DNA of 5,092 nt. Source: Candidatus Bathyarchaeota archaeon (lineage in GTDB: Archaea; Thermoproteota; Bathyarchaeia; 40CM-2-53-6; RBG-13-38-9). A model generated the notes under the pieces. That model was not told the DNA's origin and did no database searches. It worked only from the letters and a program-made list of their open reading frames with translations. Location: the NCBI GenBank assembly GCA_026394315.1, contig JAPKYM010000038.1, positions 1-5,092 on the forward strand, given 5' to 3'. This document shows positions 1 through 5,092 of the stretch, in pieces. Positions within the stretch are counted from its first letter, which is position 1, and each line of letters starts with the position of its first letter. The translations under genes and the position numbers were made by a program.

Positions 1-1
1 A

Positions 2-2245
2 CTCTTCCTCCTGATAATCATTCTAATTCAATCGTTTCCTATCCATAACGTTGCAGGCCAAGCTAGTCTCAAACCCACCAAAGGTTGGGGCATGTTCTTC
101 GACACTACAGGTAATGTGAACATCACCATTACTGATCCTGGTGTGGCGGTTAGAGTTGATGTCCCAAGAGAGTTCCTCGAAGGGGTGGTGGCAAGAAGCA
201 ATCGTCAGGCTGTTAACGACACTCACTTCATAAAGTCAGACATCACAAACGACTACTACTATTACTCGATCATCGACCAGTCAGAATACTACCCGTACGG
301 CGACAACTCCCCCTTCTCTGTCGAGATACAGAAGCAGCCAGATTACTCAGGCCCCAACTGCTCAGCAGTATACACCAACTTTACGGCTCCCAGATTCATC
401 TTGTTTGAGAACTTGGAAGCCCCAGGAATATCCGGAATCTACAACTTCACCATATACATAGCCAGACAGGTGGACAGCAAAGGCAAACCGATCTTCCCAA
501 CCCTTCCAGACAAATTCTTCCCAGTCCAAGTCAGCATGAGAGAGGATCCCGGCCACATCTACGGATACATTGTCGATGACAAGGCCAAGAAGTACATTAA
601 GACAAAGGGAGTAGTCTACGCGAAAGAAATCGACACCAGACAGATAGGAAGAGCATTCGTAGACCCAACAACAGGCTTCTTCAACGTAACCGGACTCTAC
701 GCTGGCACCTACAGTCTTGAGGGTTCAGCTGGAGTCTATCCTGACACCGGTTTTGCCTATGCACCAACTGAAACTACATTTACCTACTCTGTGGGCAAAG
801 GCGCGGGCACAAACGTGTTCAATGTTACTTTGAACCGCGGATCCGTAGTTAATGGAAGTATAACCTACGTTAACCAGCTAGGCACAGCCATCACTCCATT
901 GAGTTCTCCCTACCTGAACGCCTTGGGATTCAATGGGCTCAACTACACCGTTGAGGCCTACGATGCTTCAGGCAAGATAGTAGCCTCAAGAATTTACCAA
1001 TCCCAGAACCTACCAACCGAATTGTACTCTCTGACAACCAGAAATGGCTCCAAGTTTGTCGGTTACCCAGCGCTTGGCACTGAGTATGCAGGATTCGGAG
1101 TGGGAACCTTCACTATCAAGATCTGGGTATTTGGCTTCAGACTACCAGCAACCCCAATCCAAGTCAGTACGGCTTTCTATGGCCAGCAAATCGATATCGG
1201 AGATTGCAGGCTGCCCTACGGAGGGGTCATATCGGGAAGCATAAGGTTGAAGAACGGCCCCTCAGGATCTCCGGAAACACCAAGACAGGGAGAAGAGAGA
1301 TCTTTCGGGTCAAGCACTGGCAAATTTTTCGGAGGCAATATTCTTGTCGAATTGTACAATACGGAGGGAGCCTTGAAAGGTCTGGTCGTGCTGAATAGGA
1401 CTGCGCCCAACGGAACCGTCACTTATGCTGACTACTCCTCTGGCGAACAGACCCCACTATTGAGATTCTACATACTGGGATTCAGCGAATACTATAACAA
1501 ATCCTATTCAGGCTCCTGGACAGTCGGTTCATACCCTGGACCAAGCCCCTGGGATTACGGCCTCGATGCAGGAACATACTACGTACGAATATGGATCAGA
1601 GGCTACGTGCAGGAGCAGATCCAGACCTTCTCGGTCTCGGATACGGGCAACACTACGGTAGCCGTCGACCTGCGCAGAGGCGGATCAACCGAGGTCACAG
1701 TGAGATCCGTCGTCGTCAGACCTGGGACGAGATGGCCACAGCAGCCTGTGAACTGGCGTTTCCTAGGATTGTGTCCAGCTCCAGGGCTACGTGTCTATTT
1801 CTATTCCTCTTCAGGCTTGGAGGTCGGATATTCAGAGACTATTCTCAGCCCAGACAGTCTGGGTGTGACCAACAACACAGCATTCCTAGGTTTTTCCGGA
1901 GATAACTGGTCGATAGAAGATATCATATATCGTGGATTCACCCCCAGCAGTCTGACCTCAGGCGACTATGCAGTGAAAGCTTACACTTACGGATACATAC
2001 AGGCAGAAGATATCTCAATATCAATCTCTCTGACCCCATTCTCTCCAACGCATGTGAGGACCGGTTTCCCATTGTTGATCGGATGCAGAATACACGGTGC
2101 AGTCACTCTATTCATGAACGGGGGAATCGTAGGACTGACTGAGAATGTCACAACTAGGACTCAAGTTGCTTTGAACGGAATGATCAAGGGAACAGATGCC
2201 GTGGATGTCCTCAATGGCTCTGCAGGCTCCAGATTTTGGATATGA
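2..2245 (+). CDS. Large secreted/surface protein with repeated carboxypeptidase-regulatory-like (Ig-like) beta domains; 5'-partial, 3' end frameshifted
   Basis: The frame is open from the left edge, so the start codon lies outside the window and the ATG at 92 is internal. The first visible residues are a hydrophobic run (LFLLIILILIQ) followed by a small-residue site (AGQA, about residue 22 counted from position 2). This is the core and cleavage site of a Sec signal peptide, so the product is exported. The rest is a chain of beta-rich units. Each ends with a motif like G-L-x-A-G-T-Y-x-V-x-(5)-G-Y: GLYAGTY near residue 231, GFGVGTF near 364, GLDAGTY near 520 and LTSGDY near 651. Each motif is followed by a linker and a new strand of the VxGxI type. 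This is the pattern of CarboxypepD_reg-like domains in archaeal cell-surface proteins. About 17-18 N-x-S/T sequons fit a glycosylated extracellular protein. No catalytic motif is visible, so an adhesive or structural role is an inference. The frame stops at TGA 2243-2245 in the middle of a unit; the continuation is in the next frame (2196-2594). Confidence 0.85.
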   Translation, partial: LFLLIIILIQSFPIHNVAGQASLKPTKGWGMFFDTTGNVNITITDPGVAVRVDVPREFLEGVVARSNRQAVNDTHFIKSDITNDYYYYSIIDQSEYYPYGDNSPFSVEIQKQPDYSGPNCSAVYTNFTAPRFILFENLEAPGISGIYNFTIYIARQVDSKGKPIFPTLPDKFFPVQVSMREDPGHIYGYIVDDKAKKYIKTKGVVYAKEIDTRQIGRAFVDPTTGFFNVTGLYAGTYSLEGSAGVYPDTGFAYAPTETTFTYSVGKGAGTNVFNVTLNRGSVVNGSITYVNQLGTAITPLSSPYLNALGFNGLNYTVEAYDASGKIVASRIYQSQNLPTELYSLTTRNGSKFVGYPALGTEYAGFGVGTFTIKIWVFGFRLPATPIQVSTAFYGQQIDIGDCRLPYGGVISGSIRLKNGPSGSPETPRQGEERSFGSSTGKFFGGNILVELYNTEGALKGLVVLNRTAPNGTVTYADYSSGEQTPLLRFYILGFSEYYNKSYSGSWTVGSYPGPSPWDYGLDAGTYYVRIWIRGYVQEQIQTFSVSDTGNTTVAVDLRRGGSTEVTVRSVVVRPGTRWPQQPVNWRFLGLCPAPGLRVYFYSSSGLEVGYSETILSPDSLGVTNNTAFLGFSGDNWSIEDIIYRGFTPSSLTSGDYAVKAYTYGYIQAEDISISISLTPFSPTHVRTGFPLLIGCRIHGAVTLFMNGGIVGLTENVTTRTQVALNGMIKGTDAVDVLNGSAGSRFWI
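2184..2245 (+). other. Frameshift window in the surface-protein gene
   Basis: Upstream of this interval the coding frame starts at positions of the type 3n+2; downstream it starts at 3n. Reading across requires a +1 shift, meaning one extra base (or two missing) relative to an intact gene. The TTTT run at 2234-2237 is a natural place: dropping one T joins ...GSRF to GYDRRF and bypasses the TGA at 2243. The exact site cannot be fixed from this sequence alone. A sequencing or assembly error, a true mutation and programmed frameshifting all remain possible. Confidence 0.65.
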
Positions 2246-2594
2246 TCGCAGATTCAGACAGACTTCACTTGTGACCGCTAATTTGGGAGAGCTCGGCTGG
2301 GAGTTGGAGGTCTTCTTCTCCCTTGAAAGGATGATAAAGATCCGCGGAGTCATTGTAGATGTCACAAGTGAACCGCGCTGGGGCGCGGTTCCTTTGGTCT
2401 GGGCTTCAGCAACAGTGAACACGCAGACCTCCTACTCTTACGACGGAGACTTCTACATACACCTACCTGCAGGAACCTACAATGTTACAATCACATGCCC
2501 AGGATACAAGGATACTTGGAGAATCGCTTCAACTAACGACCAAGCGAGTGTCGGAACGATCTCAGTGGTGCCCTCAGGTGCACCCTTTCCTTGA
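2196..2594 (+). CDS. C-terminal part of the surface protein in a shifted frame (carboxypeptidase-regulatory-like domain)
   Basis: This frame carries a typical last unit of the upstream surface protein. A strand (MIKIRGVIVDV, from 2331) is followed by a short variable loop and then HLPAGTYNVTITCPGY (2460-2507), the same G-T-Y...G-Y motif that ends the units of the preceding frame. It has no signal peptide of its own and no convincing ribosome site, only a weak AAGGGA before ATG 2196. It overlaps the end of the upstream frame by 50 bp. It is therefore best read as the 3' part of one broken gene, not a separate gene. The last in-frame stop upstream is TGA 2181-2183, so the frame change must lie between 2184 and 2245. 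The protein ends SGAPFP at 2594 without a C-terminal membrane helix or sorting signal. Gene callers may report it as a separate hypothetical protein starting at 2196. Confidence 0.7.
   Translation: MPWMSSMALQAPDFGYDRRFRQTSLVTANLGELGWELEVFFSLERMIKIRGVIVDVTSEPRWGAVPLVWASATVNTQTSYSYDGDFYIHLPAGTYNVTITCPGYKDTWRIASTNDQASVGTISVVPSGAPFP
2370..2391. repeat. Perfect 9-bp inverted repeat with 4-nt loop inside the coding region
   Basis: GAACCGCGC (2370-2378) and GCGCGGTTC (2383-2391) are exact reverse complements separated by TGGG. Seven of nine pairs are G-C, so the mRNA could form a stable hairpin. It encodes ordinary residues (EPRWGAV) in the loop between two strands of the last domain. No T-run follows, so it is not a typical intrinsic terminator. 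Confidence 0.7.
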
Positions 2595-2662
2595 CTGATT
2601 CCGAGAACAAATAGCGCGCGCTCCTACAGCAACAGCTGACGAACTCGACCGAACCGGAGATC
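2595..2662. other. Short convergent intergenic gap
   Basis: Sixty-eight bases separate the stop of the plus-strand surface gene from the stop of the minus-strand SpoIIM-like gene. The gap contains the palindrome AGCGCGCGCT (2613-2622). I see no poly-T stretch in either direction and no gene. Confidence 0.6.
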
Positions 2663-3370
2663 TTAGTGCAAACCTAGAAATGCCAATACTCCATAAGAGA
2701 ATTTCATAAATCCTCTTGAGAAATACACCTCGACCACAGCTGAAAGAAAGAGAATTACGAGCAAGAAGAGAAAAGACCCAAAGTACTCTCTCTTGGATAT
2801 CTTTCTCCAAAAAGCAGAGAACCTCGCCTCAGGATTTCTGAGCCAGGCATCTCTCATGATAATTCCCGCTGATGCTGCGAGCAATATTCCATAAGTCTCC
2901 AAGAACCCGTGGGGAATGAAGTAAAGGATGAGCTGGAATAATCCGGGAAATGAGTACTCATTCAGAACGTAGGCCAAGAAAAACCCGAAAACAACAGCGC
3001 CGTAGACGAAGACAACAGATACGGAATAAATCGTCAGTGTAAAATGGATCTCCTGGGCGAGTCTCTGCGCGAAGTCTCCAGACTTAAATGGACGCTTGCT
3101 TCTGTAAACCAATGTATGGTACATCAGAATCAAAGGAAGAAGCGTGAGCAGCAACGTTATTGAGAAATTCCTAGAGAATATTGCCAACACCAAACCGGCC
3201 TTTCCGAATGCTCCAGCGTGGGTCGTCGTGAGTCCTGAAATCTGTCTCACCTGGTAGGAATACCAGGCTTCACCGACACCGCGTAGGAGAAGGACAATAA
3301 AGAAACCCATTGCCACACCTGAAAAGAAAGATTTCAGACTTAGGCCGGGAACTTTAAGAAAAGGGGTCAT
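2663..3370 (-). CDS. SpoIIM-like (DUF95) integral membrane protein
   Basis: This 235-residue protein is strongly hydrophobic, with about five or six membrane segments, roughly at residues 14-30, 68-88, 113-135, 142-172 (possibly two passes) and 198-216. The family is recognised by the conserved PHGxxE signature (P153-H154-G155...E158) in the context FIPHGFLETYGILLAA, and by an earlier SRNFS stretch (66-70) before a helix, as in stage II sporulation protein M relatives. In Bacillus, SpoIIM is part of the engulfment machinery; archaeal members do not sporulate and their role is unknown, so the name marks the family only. The length fits archaeal members. ATG 3370 lies 7 bp after the stop of the peptidase gene. 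A weak GAGATAGG ribosome site lies within the end of that gene, consistent with coupled translation. Stop TAA at 2665-2663. Confidence 0.85.
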   Translation of the reverse strand: MTPFLKVPGLSLKSFFSGVAMGFFIVLLLRGVGEAWYSYQVRQISGLTTTHAGAFGKAGLVLAIFSRNFSITLLLTLLPLILMYHTLVYRSKRPFKSGDFAQRLAQEIHFTLTIYSVSVVFVYGAVVFGFFLAYVLNEYSFPGLFQLILYFIPHGFLETYGILLAASAGIIMRDAWLRNPEARFSAFWRKISKREYFGSFLFLLVILFLSAVVEVYFSRGFMKFSYGVLAFLGLH

Positions 3371-3377
3371 TGCAGAC

Positions 3378-4178
3378 CTATCTCATAACAAGGGCTACTA
3401 ATCCAGCAACTGGCCAAAGTAAGATATCTCCTATGAAAGCATTCAACAAAAGGGCCAGCAAAGAACAGAACAGGAGAGGGATCCCTGGGGAAACCCACAC
3501 ATCTTTCCGTTCGCCATCGATCGGAGACGTTTCCAGAACTTCTACAAGACGGTCCCGATCCTCAGTGACATCCGTAAAGAGCTTCAGCCTTCTTTGTGGT
3601 ACATTATTAGCAACCGTGATCTCCTCCATGGGGTAAAGATGCACTTTGTCACGCAGAACATTGAGATCGGTCTTGTATCCAGTCAGTAAGGCCGCAATCT
3701 TCTCAATAGAGCGGATCTCTCCCAAGCCTTCGAATAATCCACCCCTTCTTCCAAGCATCCAAACCAGATTCCTACCAAGGCAGTACAAAATCATCGATAC
3801 AGAAAGCAAATAAGCATTGTAGAGCACTCCAACAGGGAATATAGGACTCGAATTCAAGAGAGAACCAAGCGGTAAAGGATTGGTAGGAAGAGCCACACTC
3901 AGACATATGAATGCCTTGAGATCAGCTCCGCCAAACAGACCGACATAGAATATGACGGCAGAGATAACTACCGTTGCAACGACAGAGACGGAATAAATAA
4001 GCGCCAGATGAGGATTCAACATCAACCTAAGTCCTAGAAGCAAAGCTGCCAGTGGCATATAGATCATCCAGATCTTGTCGGATGCCTCTCTAGTCTTGAG
4101 ATCGCTGTAGGAAGCGCAGCCCAAGAGTGCCACGGACAATAAGAAAGCCAGTAGATTCAGACTCTCAAAACTTAGCAA
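3378..4178 (-). CDS. Archaeal prepilin/preflagellin peptidase (A24 family, class III signal peptidase)
   Basis: This 266-residue membrane aspartyl protease would cleave the short leader of type IV pilin-like and archaellin precursors at the cytoplasmic face of the membrane. The two catalytic aspartates are visible: D26 in YSDLKTR at the end of the first helix, and D86 in GGADLKA, the family's GxxD motif. Hydrophobic helices lie around residues 8-24, 38-54, 60-80 and 115-135, with a final one at 240-265. After a soluble segment (about 145-225) comes VWVSPGIPLLF (about 228-238), typical of the archaeal type II C-terminal extension of this family. It is close to FlaK/PibD relatives, but with no archaellum or pilin genes in view I give no symbol. 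The start is TTG 4178, chosen because GAGG (4190-4187) lies 8 nt upstream and the first helix then has the right distance to D26. It leads a two-gene unit with the SpoIIM-like gene. Confidence 0.9.
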   Translation of the reverse strand: MLSFESLNLLAFLLSVALLGCASYSDLKTREASDKIWMIYMPLAALLLGLRLMLNPHLALIYSVSVVATVVISAVIFYVGLFGGADLKAFICLSVALPTNPLPLGSLLNSSPIFPVGVLYNAYLLSVSMILYCLGRNLVWMLGRRGGLFEGLGEIRSIEKIAALLTGYKTDLNVLRDKVHLYPMEEITVANNVPQRRLKLFTDVTEDRDRLVEVLETSPIDGERKDVWVSPGIPLLFCSLLALLLNAFIGDILLWPVAGLVALVMR

Positions 4179-4186
4179 GAGCTGAG

Positions 4187-4190
4187 CCTC
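4187..4190 (-). promoter_or_regulatory. Shine-Dalgarno GAGG for the TTG start of the peptidase gene
   Basis: On the minus strand GAGG is followed by an 8-nt spacer and TTG (4178-4176). The frame is open for 15 more codons upstream, back to TGA 4226-4224, but that stretch has no ATG or GTG and is polar. The site therefore decides the start. Confidence 0.65.
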
Positions 4191-4214
4191 GTAGTCAGTC
4201 TCATCTATGTAAGC

Positions 4215-4232
4215 GGTATCGGATCAGATACC
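4215..4232. repeat. Inverted repeat GGTATC-N6-GATACC
   Basis: The two six-base arms are exact reverse complements. A further direct copy of the right arm, GATACCC, lies at 4252-4258 (first copy 4227-4233). The left arm starts 37 bp upstream of the peptidase TTG, a distance that would suit an operator overlapping the transcription start. The role is unproven. Confidence 0.35.
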
Positions 4233-4234
4233 CA

Positions 4235-4283
4235 TTAACGCACTCCAGACTGATACCCCTTTTGTTAATGCGCTTCAAGTCTG
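4235..4283. repeat. Imperfect direct repeat, 30-bp period
   Basis: TTAACGCACTCCAGACTG (4235-4252) and TTAATGCGCTTCAAGTCTG (4265-4283) share TTAA-GC-CT-CA plus a final CTG, with one base inserted near the end of the second copy. Two copies only, so this is not a CRISPR array. They may be tandem binding sites or a degenerate duplication. Confidence 0.35.
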
Positions 4284-4311
4284 CCACGTAACAGGATTAC
4301 CCAGTCTGCTC

Positions 4312-4328
4312 ATATGTCACAGACATAT
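4312..4328. promoter_or_regulatory. Candidate operator: 7-bp inverted repeat, 3-bp spacer
   Basis: ATATGTC (4312-4318) and GACATAT (4322-4328) are perfect reverse complements around ACA. The size and symmetry suit binding by a dimeric regulator with a helix-turn-helix. The site is 134 bp upstream of the peptidase start. The function is inferred. Confidence 0.35.
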
Positions 4329-4368
4329 CTGATTGACCACCCTAACACTCCGGTAAGACCGCTCCCTA

Positions 4369-4381
4369 GCCGTTCGACGGC
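4369..4381 (-). terminator. Possible hairpin just after the KaiC-like gene
   Basis: GCCGT (4381-4377 on the minus strand) and ACGGC (4373-4369) form a 5-bp GC-rich stem with a 3-nt loop, starting 7 nt after the TAG stop. There is no T-run after it, so a terminator or mRNA 3'-end role is only a guess. Confidence 0.2.
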
Positions 4382-4388
4382 GTATTCT

Positions 4389-5092
4389 CTAGAAGACTGT
4401 TTCTTCCGCGAATACGGTGATTCCTGAGCTGTCTATCTTATACGGCCTAGGCTGAACATCAGCAGCCGTCACTCTCATCTTCTTAACCCGCAGAACTCGG
4501 GCCAGACCCTTGCCGATCTGCTTGCTCTGCAGTGATATCACACCCTGAGAGAGGTACTCTTCTTCAATAGGATTATCATACTCAGAAGAACCGGCCTCCA
4601 TGGTCGTAATGCAAGTTGCTCCAGTAGCTGACAAACTCTCAATCAGGTCCAGGTAGGCGTTACGTCGGTCGTATGGGTCATGATACTGAAACATAAGAGC
4701 TGCAAGCGGATCTACGACTATTCTTTCCGCTTTTGCAGATTCCGCCAACTGCTCCAAGGTATTTATCAAACCCAGCATTGAGAACTCTCTTCTACCGACG
4801 ATATACTTGCCGATCTTGACGTCCCCGGGAGAACGACGGATAGGCGATGCATCCAAGAACGTAAATTTGCCATTTTTTTCAAGGTCAGGGAGATTCCATG
4901 AAAAACGGTCCATAGCTTGGGATATGTGTTTCTTATTTTCCTCTAGAGAAGCGAAGATCCCATTCTGTCCGTACATTCTTATTCCATTCACAAGAAACTG
5001 CGTAGCGAATATGGTCTTTCCAGTTCCCGGGCCGCCGACAAGAAGGATAATCCTTCCTTTCGGTATCCCGCCCTCGATCATCTTGTCCAATC
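4389..5092 (-). CDS. Single-domain KaiC/RAD55-like RecA-superfamily ATPase; 5'-partial
   Basis: This cytosolic P-loop ATPase is of the KaiC-like type common in archaea. Numbering from the TTG codon at 5090, the sequence shows Walker A GGPGTGKT (19-26), the catalytic-glutamate pair in FASLEEN (E50-E51), Walker B RIVVD (123-127), and the RR...ATGATCITTMEA strand-helix block (about 142-166). A GVISL strand (about 183-187) and a C-terminal RVKKMR segment with a final ITVF strand complete the KaiC fold. The codon at 5090 is an internal leucine: the frame reads xGA-TTG-GAC-AAG, matching the family's usual G-L-D-x-[ML] start region, so probably only 10-20 residues are missing past the right edge. 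Single KaiC domains in archaea are thought to act in signalling or as regulators; the archaellum protein ArlH/FlaH is a relative. Nothing here shows it is ArlH. Stop TAG 4391-4389. Confidence 0.9.
   Translation of the reverse strand, partial: LDKMIEGGIPKGRIILLVGGPGTGKTIFATQFLVNGIRMYGQNGIFASLEENKKHISQAMDRFSWNLPDLEKNGKFTFLDASPIRRSPGDVKIGKYIVGRREFSMLGLINTLEQLAESAKAERIVVDPLAALMFQYHDPYDRRNAYLDLIESLSATGATCITTMEAGSSEYDNPIEEEYLSQGVISLQSKQIGKGLARVLRVKKMRVTAADVQPRPYKIDSSGITVFAEETVF

Larger units (their letters stand above)
4179..4388. other. Repeat-rich intergenic region upstream of the peptidase-SpoIIM unit
   Basis: These 210 bases between the KaiC-like stop and the peptidase start hold no gene, tRNA or known riboswitch that I can recognise. 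They do contain several short ordered repeats: a 7-3-7 palindrome (4312-4328), a 6-6-6 inverted repeat (4215-4232), an imperfect 18/19-bp direct repeat with a 30-bp period (4235-4252 and 4265-4283), and copies of AGTCTGC at 4278-4284 and 4303-4309 with the inverse CAGACTG at 4246-4252. I cannot point to a clear BRE/TATA box. By position, this is the likely promoter and operator region of the minus-strand operon. Confidence 0.5.

Noticed and set aside
92..94. ATG 92 as the start of the surface protein
   Set aside because: The same frame is open to the left edge and encodes a signal-peptide core and cleavage site just upstream, so the true start lies outside the window.
1216..1422. Antisense reading frame within the surface-protein gene
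   Set aside because: A shadow frame of the coding strand with no ribosome site, domain or upstream signal.
2574..2810. Minus-strand frame of 78 codons overlapping the SpoIIM-like gene end
   Set aside because: It is out of frame with a clearly recognisable family protein and has no family features itself.
4172..4204. A 10-residue minus-strand frame (ATG 4204 to TAA 4172) overlapping the peptidase start, as a possible leader peptide
   Set aside because: It has no Shine-Dalgarno of its own and its composition is not that of an attenuator; chance is the simplest explanation, though it overlaps the TTG start.
4235..4283. Possible small CRISPR-like repeat pair
   Set aside because: Only two diverged copies, with no consistent repeat-spacer pattern and no cas gene nearby.
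4314..4427. A 37-codon plus-strand reading frame (from ATG 4314) across the spacer and the end of the KaiC-like gene
   Set aside because: It overlaps the palindrome and the 3' end of a certain gene in antisense, has no ribosome site and resembles no known family.

Overview
The window looks archaeal, most like a Bathyarchaeia/Thermoproteota-type genome. This rests on protein content: a secreted multi-domain surface protein rich in N-glycosylation sequons, an archaeal-type class III prepilin/preflagellin peptidase with the archaeal C-terminal extension, an archaeal SpoIIM-like (DUF95) membrane protein and a single-domain KaiC-type ATPase. The lineage is an inference from gene style, not from a marker gene.

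Layout. Positions 2-2245 (+) hold most of a large exported protein. It is already open at the left edge and begins there inside its signal peptide, so the ATG at 92 is internal. Its frame stops at 2245, but the same kind of sequence continues in the next frame up to 2594, which points to one gene broken by a frameshift between about 2184 and 2245. A 68-bp convergent gap (2595-2662) follows. The rest of the window is on the minus strand: a SpoIIM/DUF95 membrane protein (2663-3370), an A24-family prepilin peptidase (3378-4178, TTG start with a good Shine-Dalgarno), a 210-bp spacer with several inverted and direct repeats (4179-4388), and a KaiC-like ATPase (4389 to the right edge, missing only a short N-terminus).

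How they fit together. Peptidase and SpoIIM-like gene are 7 bp apart in the same direction and are almost certainly cotranscribed, probably translationally coupled. The peptidase would process type IV pilin or archaellin-like signal peptides at the membrane. The SpoIIM-like protein is a multi-pass membrane protein of unknown role in archaea. The KaiC-like gene lies upstream on the same strand, but the repeat-rich spacer suggests that the two-gene operon has its own promoter. The surface protein converges on this operon; a functional link is possible but unproven. No mobile element, CRISPR array, tRNA or rRNA was seen. I see no clear evidence of a wholly new defence or metabolic system. The most unusual items are the frameshifted surface gene, a strong intragenic hairpin, and the repeat-rich control region before the peptidase.
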